In this document: positions 51,960-55,694 of the stretch, one piece after another
Position numbering within the stretch: the stretch's first letter is position 1
Layout: every line of letters begins with the position of its first letter
Assembly: GCA_949291945.1 (NCBI GenBank)
Contig: CASEXH010000035.1
Coordinates: 1 to 55,694, forward strand
From: an uncultured Bacillota bacterium
Lineage (GTDB): Bacteria; Bacillota; Clostridia; Lachnospirales; Lachnospiraceae
Direction: 5' to 3'
DNA: 55,694 nucleotides
Notes under the pieces: generated by a model
The model's input: only the letters and a program-made list of their open reading frames with translations
What the model was told of the DNA's origin: nothing
Database searches by the model: none
Made by a program: the position numbers and the translations under genes

Positions 51960-52916
51960 ATGACACCGGCAGAAGCAGGCAGAATCTTAGGCATTTCTCC
52001 AAAAGCAGATATGGAACAGATCAAAAAACAATACCGGCGGCTTATGCACCAGTTTCACCCGGATGTATCCGGTTCTTCAAATACCGGATACCGGTACAGC
52101 GTCCAGGAGATCAATCTGGCCTATGAAGTTTTAAAAAAAGGATCTTCAGGTTTCCAGGAGGATATCTCTTCCGGTGCTGGAAAAAAGGCTTCCTCCAAAA
52201 CCCTTCACTGGGATGCGCCTTTAAATCAACACGCATGGATAGAGCGGGAGATTCTTCATTATGCCGAGGACTATGAGGGAAATGTGATCGGAAATTTCAC
52301 CATTGCCCGGGGTAAATACCTATGGACTACAGAAGAGGATTTTCCCCTGTTTCTCCTGAGCATTTACCGCTGCGGACAGAGGCTCCTGGATGAGATTGAC
52401 GCAGAACTGGAACGGGAAGAAAATACAGCTCTCCGTCTCCGGTTCCAGCCGCAGCTCACTTATTTTCTGGCTCAGCAGTTCATGGACGGAACTTCTCTTC
52501 TCAGAGAACTGGCAGGCAGGGTTGCTTCTGAAAAGGAGGAGACCGAAACCTTTTATCTCCCTGCTATGCTGGAAACCTCCCATAAAAGCATAAAGCTCCG
52601 GGAAAATGAACCTCTTTTCCCTTCCCGTCTGAAGGACCACCGCCTCTATCTGAAAAACGACGCCGGTCAGGAACTGGGGTATCTCTCCTTCCCGGACGAC
52701 CGTTTCTATTACATTGTGATCCCTCTCTTTGAACAGAGAAAGGTCCTGGTAAAAATACGGGCTGCGAAAGGAAAAGAGGCTGGAAGGAAAAAGTCCTCCG
52801 CCAGATATCACAGCCTTCATCTGTGGGTCAGATTCTCATCAGGAGACGGGAAACAGATGCCGGAAAATCTTAATCTTCAGATCCAGCTTCTGCTGGAAAA
52901 GTACAGGAATTCTTGA
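51960..52916 (+). CDS. J-domain (DnaJ-like) protein
   Basis: A 318-residue protein with an N-terminal J domain (1-60: AGRILGISPKADMEQIKKQY, then RRLMHQFHPDVSGSSN with the HPD motif that stimulates Hsp70). The rest (about 90-318) lacks the Gly/Phe, Cys-rich and C-terminal parts of a true DnaJ and is not recognised; it begins LHWDAPLNQHAWIEREI. It may be a specialised co-chaperone. The start at 51960 has GGAAGGAGG upstream. Its last 47 nt overlap the convergent Nudix gene. Confidence 0.82.
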   Translation: MTPAEAGRILGISPKADMEQIKKQYRRLMHQFHPDVSGSSNTGYRYSVQEINLAYEVLKKGSSGFQEDISSGAGKKASSKTLHWDAPLNQHAWIEREILHYAEDYEGNVIGNFTIARGKYLWTTEEDFPLFLLSIYRCGQRLLDEIDAELEREENTALRLRFQPQLTYFLAQQFMDGTSLLRELAGRVASEKEETETFYLPAMLETSHKSIKLRENEPLFPSRLKDHRLYLKNDAGQELGYLSFPDDRFYYIVIPLFEQRKVLVKIRAAKGKEAGRKKSSARYHSLHLWVRFSSGDGKQMPENLNLQIQLLLEKYRNS

Positions 52917-53874
52917 TGAGATATCTTCCCACGATCTCCAGCTCGTCCATATAAATACAGTGTTTCATACCCCCATGGTCTACCCTGCGGCAGCATTCCT
53001 GGAAATCCATCCACTTTACATCTTCCACCTCTGACTCCTGAAGGACCAGCTTCTTCTCATCCACCGGTTTGTCATAGACATAGACTGCGCTGATCTCATA
53101 ATCCCGGAAAGGCTTTCCGTAAAACACATCTTCAAAATATGCCTTCCGCATTCCGGCCAGATGGAGATCTTTCTCCTCTGCCCGTATCCCCAGCTCTTCT
53201 CCAAGTTCCCGGAGTGCTGCAGGAAGATAGGTATCTCCGGCAGACACATGACCGGCGGAAGAAATATCGTAGCAGCCGGGATTAGAATCCTTAGAAAAAC
53301 TTCTCTTCTGAAGAAGCAGATCCCATCCGCTGCTGTGATTTCTCCGGACGATCCAGATATGAGAAGTAGGATGGAGACTGCCGTCCAGATGAACCACACC
53401 CCTCTCCCGGACAATGCCTGCCAGGCTTCCGTCTTCCTTTAATATGTCAAAAAGCTCCAGAGGCTTTCCATTTACAGAGGCAGATCTGAGGATATTTCGT
53501 CTGTCAAAGGTCACCTTTAAAGAAAAGAATGCACGCTCTTCCATCATAAGCCGAAAACAGATCTTCTCTTCCTCCCCGGTCAGATTCTGTAAAATCTCAT
53601 CACATTTCGGCCAGCAGACAGTATCTGTCTCTTCTTTCCTGCCCTCCGGAAGAGTCTGCCAGGCACTGAATAAAAACACATATTCTGCAGGCTTCTCTTC
53701 TCTGACCAAAGTCAGGATTCCCCTGGCCTTCCAGGAGAATGGAGCAGAATTTTCACTGCCGACTGGCCTTGCCAGACATTCTTCCGGACTTTCCCCCTCT
53801 TTCATGGTTTCCTTTAGGATCTGATACTTTTCCTTCTGTTTCAGAACACAGAAAATTCCCAGCTTTTCTGACAT
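52870..53874 (-). CDS. Nudix hydrolase with extra N-terminal domain
   Basis: A 334-residue protein. The C-terminal Nudix domain (about 160-300) resembles IPP-isomerase-type members, with the box GHVSAGDTYLPAALREL and GEELG; relative to GX5EX7REUXEEXGU the first Glu is Asp, the metal-binding RE and EE are kept. The N-terminal 130 residues contain ILKETMKEGESPEECLAR, a possible decayed second Nudix box. AGGTG precedes the ATG. Convergent with the J-domain gene, overlapping it by 47 nt. Substrate unknown. Confidence 0.82.
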   Translation of the reverse strand: MSEKLGIFCVLKQKEKYQILKETMKEGESPEECLARPVGSENSAPFSWKARGILTLVREEKPAEYVFLFSAWQTLPEGRKEETDTVCWPKCDEILQNLTGEEEKICFRLMMEERAFFSLKVTFDRRNILRSASVNGKPLELFDILKEDGSLAGIVRERGVVHLDGSLHPTSHIWIVRRNHSSGWDLLLQKRSFSKDSNPGCYDISSAGHVSAGDTYLPAALRELGEELGIRAEEKDLHLAGMRKAYFEDVFYGKPFRDYEISAVYVYDKPVDEKKLVLQESEVEDVKWMDFQECCRRVDHGGMKHCIYMDELEIVGRYLIKNSCTFPAEAGSED

Positions 53875-53953
53875 TTTTATACACCTCGTTCATCATTTTC
53901 TCTTTTTTAGTTTATCAGATGAACAGGAAAATGCAATTTTTTTCTCTTTTCGC

Positions 53954-54007
53954 AGACATGATATGTCTATAGATTCTCTTGATTTCATTTCGTTATACCG
54001 ATATAAT
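53954..54007 (+). promoter_or_regulatory. Promoter and palindromes before the HipB/HipA-like pair
   Basis: TTGATT (53979-53984), 17 nt, TATAAT (54002-54007). Upstream is AGACAT-GAT-ATGTCT (53954-53968), and TTATA-CCGA-TATAA overlaps the -10; both suit autoregulation by the HTH protein. Confidence 0.65.
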
Positions 54008-54023
54008 AAAATGGGTGATAAAT

Positions 54024-54473
54024 ATGAGAATTAACGAATTACTACAGCAAAAAGGCATGACCAGGTATCGTCTTTCTGTATTGAGCGGAGTTCCACACTC
54101 CACCCTCAGCGAATTATGCAGCGGAAAAACCAACATCAGAAAATGTTCCGCAGAAACGGTCTACAAACTTGCTAAAGCCCTTGGTGTGTCTATGGAATCT
54201 TTAGTGGAAGAGGCTTTCAAAAAAACTCCGTCCGCAGAAGAAATCCGGGAAAATTCTTACGAATACGGACTTCCGGAATACCTGCAGCAAGATCTGGACG
54301 CTTTCAAAGAAGGGTTAAAAAACGGTTCTTCTCTCATGGATTGCCTGTGGGGGGAATTGTACGGCAGTATCAACATAGCTGAAATCAATGACGGAGCGAT
54401 CACACCGGAACATGCAGATTATCTCAGGCAGAAATTCTTATGGGGAGGTAAGCCAAAAAATGAAACTCATTGA
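54024..54473 (+). CDS. HipB-like XRE-family antitoxin/regulator
   Basis: A 149-residue protein with an N-terminal Cro/C1-type helix-turn-helix (1-60: INELLQQKGMTRYRLSVLSG, VPHSTLSELCSGKTNIRK) and an acidic C-terminal part (about 80-149, LPEYLQQDLDAFKEGLKNGS; WGELYGSINIAEINDGAI). The start at 54024 has GGGTGAT upstream; the frame opens with TTG at 53979 inside the promoter. It overlaps the HipA-like gene by 14 nt. It probably binds the promoter palindromes and may bind the kinase. Confidence 0.85.
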   Translation: MRINELLQQKGMTRYRLSVLSGVPHSTLSELCSGKTNIRKCSAETVYKLAKALGVSMESLVEEAFKKTPSAEEIRENSYEYGLPEYLQQDLDAFKEGLKNGSSLMDCLWGELYGSINIAEINDGAITPEHADYLRQKFLWGGKPKNETH

Positions 54474-55392
54474 TTTTACAAATTGCAGACGTATTTGGGG
54501 CAAAGCCTACAATGGGGCAAACGGGAAGAAGATTGCAGTAGACTATGAAGGTATAGTTTATATGCTCAAATTTCCACCTTCCGCTGAAAATAAACCAACG
54601 GATTTGTCCTACACAAATAGTTGTTTCAGTGAACATATTGCAAGTAGTATTTTCCGCATGCTTGGTATTCGGACGCAGGAAACAATGCTTGGTACTTTCC
54701 AGGTGTCTGGAAAGACAAAAGTGGTATGTGCCTGCAGAGATTTTACCGCAGATGGGAAACTGTTCTATGATTTTTGTTCTATAAAAAACACCGTTCTGGA
54801 TTCTGAACATGGAGGCACTGGAACCGAGCTATCCGATATTATGGAAAGCATTGAAAAGCAACATTTTGTCAATCCTGTGATTCTAAAGGAACATTTCTGG
54901 AAGATGTTTGTGGTAGATGCCTTCCTTGGAAATTTTGATCGTCATAATGGTAATTGGGGATTTTTATATGATCCTGATACCCAAAAGGCTGAAATTGCTC
55001 CAATCTTCGATTGTGGCAGCTGCCTGCTTCCTCAGGCGGATGAAAAAGTAATGGAACATATCCTGCAGGATGAAAATGAATTAAATGCCCGGATTTTCCA
55101 ATTCCCAACATCCGCAGTGAAGAAGGAAGGGAAAAAGATTCGTTACTACGATTTTCTCATGTCCGGGCAGTCTGAAGACTGCAATGAAGCACTGCTACAG
55201 ATTGTACCTAAAATCCACGTAGAAGAAATCCAGAACTTTCTGGAAAAAGTTCCTTACCTTTCGGATCTGCAGCGAACCTTCTATCTGACCTACATCCAGG
55301 CAAGATTGGAAAAGCTCCTTCTGCCCGCTTATAAACATGCAGTCAGTCAAAAGGATAATATGGACCTTAGTTCAAAAGAACCGATACAATAA
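54460..55392 (+). CDS. HipA-like serine/threonine kinase (CtkA type)
   Basis: A 310-residue kinase-like protein of the HipA/CtkA group. The ATP-binding Lys is probably in GIVYMLKFPP (about 40-49), the catalytic loop is VVDAFLGNFDRHNGNWGFL (about 155-173) and the metal-binding Asp is in APIFDCGSCLLP (about 185-196). It lacks the N-terminal subdomain of full HipA (about 440 residues), as in CtkA-type proteins. A toxin role via phosphorylation of a translation factor is known for HipA; here it is inference. GGGGAGG precedes the ATG. Confidence 0.85.
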   Translation: MKLIDFTNCRRIWGKAYNGANGKKIAVDYEGIVYMLKFPPSAENKPTDLSYTNSCFSEHIASSIFRMLGIRTQETMLGTFQVSGKTKVVCACRDFTADGKLFYDFCSIKNTVLDSEHGGTGTELSDIMESIEKQHFVNPVILKEHFWKMFVVDAFLGNFDRHNGNWGFLYDPDTQKAEIAPIFDCGSCLLPQADEKVMEHILQDENELNARIFQFPTSAVKKEGKKIRYYDFLMSGQSEDCNEALLQIVPKIHVEEIQNFLEKVPYLSDLQRTFYLTYIQARLEKLLLPAYKHAVSQKDNMDLSSKEPIQ

Positions 55393-55421
55393 GTAACTAT
55401 AATCCGAGAATATTTTTCGAT

Positions 55422-55434
55422 AAGGCTGTCGCAA
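55422..55434 (+). other. Half of an interrupted terminator stem
   Basis: AAGGCTGTCGCAA lies 30 nt after the HipA-like stop without a pairing arm before the IS3 copy begins at 55453. It mirrors the AGGGGCTGTCGCAA arm at the left IS junction. CGAGAATATTT occurs twice around it (55404-55414, 55443-55453). Confidence 0.5.
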
Positions 55435-55452
55435 ATTAACGTCGAGAATATT

Positions 55453-55694
55453 TGGTGTGCTCCCCGTCAAGTAGACAGTGAAAAAAATATAAGATTTTTT
55501 TGGTTGCCCAGTTATTGCTGGGCAACCTTTTTATGCTGCCTCCAGCTGTTCATGATATTCCTTCGGTGTTTGTATTCCAAGACCTCTTTGTGGTCGTTCG
55601 TTTGTATAATAATCGATGTATTCAGTGATCGCTTTTACTAATTCCTCTTTGGTGTGATATTTTCTGCCATAATACATTTCCCTCTTTAATATTC
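55453..55694 (-). mobile_element. IS3-family element, inner end (right copy)
   Basis: The mirror copy of 1-242, with the terminal sequence TGGTGTGCTCCCCGTC at 55453, a hairpin at 55502-55527 and the transposase tail on the minus strand. Here the tail is complete: YTNERPQRGLG, then EYHEQLEAA and TAA. Both copies have their transposase ends pointing into the window; the rest of each lies outside. Confidence 0.85.
55502..55532 (+). terminator. IS-borne inward-facing terminator (right copy)
   Basis: GGTTGCCCAG, loop TTATTG, CTGGGCAACC, then TTTTT. It would stop transcripts from the HipB/HipA-like pair running into the element. Confidence 0.75.

Noticed and set aside
1..55694. Composite transposon bounded by IS3 copies
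   Set aside because: The region is long, holds many ordinary metabolic operons, and the two ends are cut at the same internal base, which fits an assembly break better.

Overview
The window looks like chromosomal DNA of a gut Bacillota, most likely a Lachnospiraceae (Blautia / Mediterraneibacter / Ruminococcus-like). The grounds are strong AGGAGG-type ribosome binding sites, moderate GC, host-glycan and raffinose-type sugar loci, ferredoxin-domain aldo/keto reductases and an AAA-ATPase/PD-(D/E)XK protein. That placement is inference; no rRNA, tRNA or CRISPR array was seen. Both ends are the same 242 nt of an IS3-family element in mirror orientation, so the window is probably a whole contig that stopped inside a repeated insertion sequence.

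Layout. 0.3-7.0 kb: a lacto-N-biose/galacto-N-biose type locus with an ABC importer (binding protein, two permeases, tiny membrane protein), an AraC regulator and a GH112 phosphorylase. 7.1-9.2 kb: a decay zone with a dead reductase, a dead MerR gene, an intact MerR-type promoter and an ABC ATPase/permease deletion hybrid, around a small alarmone synthetase. 9.3-13.1 kb: membrane protein, Fe-S aldo/keto reductase, AAA ATPase. 13.2-23.8 kb: an alpha-galactoside locus with ABC importer, YesL-like protein, three alpha-galactosidases (GH27, a Sip1-type GH36, a classical GH36), a 74-residue zinc-ribbon protein and an AraC regulator. 23.9-25.6 kb: two flavoproteins and an HxlR regulator. 25.6-32.0 kb: beta-glucoside PTS, GH1 and a TIGR04076-like protein, a Crp/Fnr regulator, and an Old Yellow Enzyme. 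32.2-35.4 kb: small membrane protein plus MATE exporter, reductase remnant, intact aldo/keto reductase. 35.5-37.4 kb: an IS1634-type element. 37.5-42.9 kb: LysR regulator, phosphoketolase, two tiny membrane ORFs, xylulokinase. 43.0-48.5 kb: a Gld-like ABC operon. 48.8-55.4 kb: esterase, an SOS-type YolD/Y-family polymerase pair, J-domain protein, Nudix protein, and a HipB/HipA-like pair.

How it fits together. Each AraC gene sits beside two transcription units that share an operator-like sequence with the same promoter spacing: one motif precedes the 3.7 kb importer and the GH112 gene, another precedes the 20.4 kb importer operon and the GH36 gene. These are two compact, readable local regulons. 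Neither importer has its own ATPase, so a shared MsmX-type ATPase elsewhere is expected. Xylulokinase and phosphoketolase would together route xylulose to acetyl phosphate. The least described elements are the tiny coupled ORFs: the 55-residue protein of the GH112-associated importer, the zinc-ribbon protein between two alpha-galactosidases, the 28/35-residue pair at 41.1 kb and the histidine-bearing 80-residue protein before the MATE gene.
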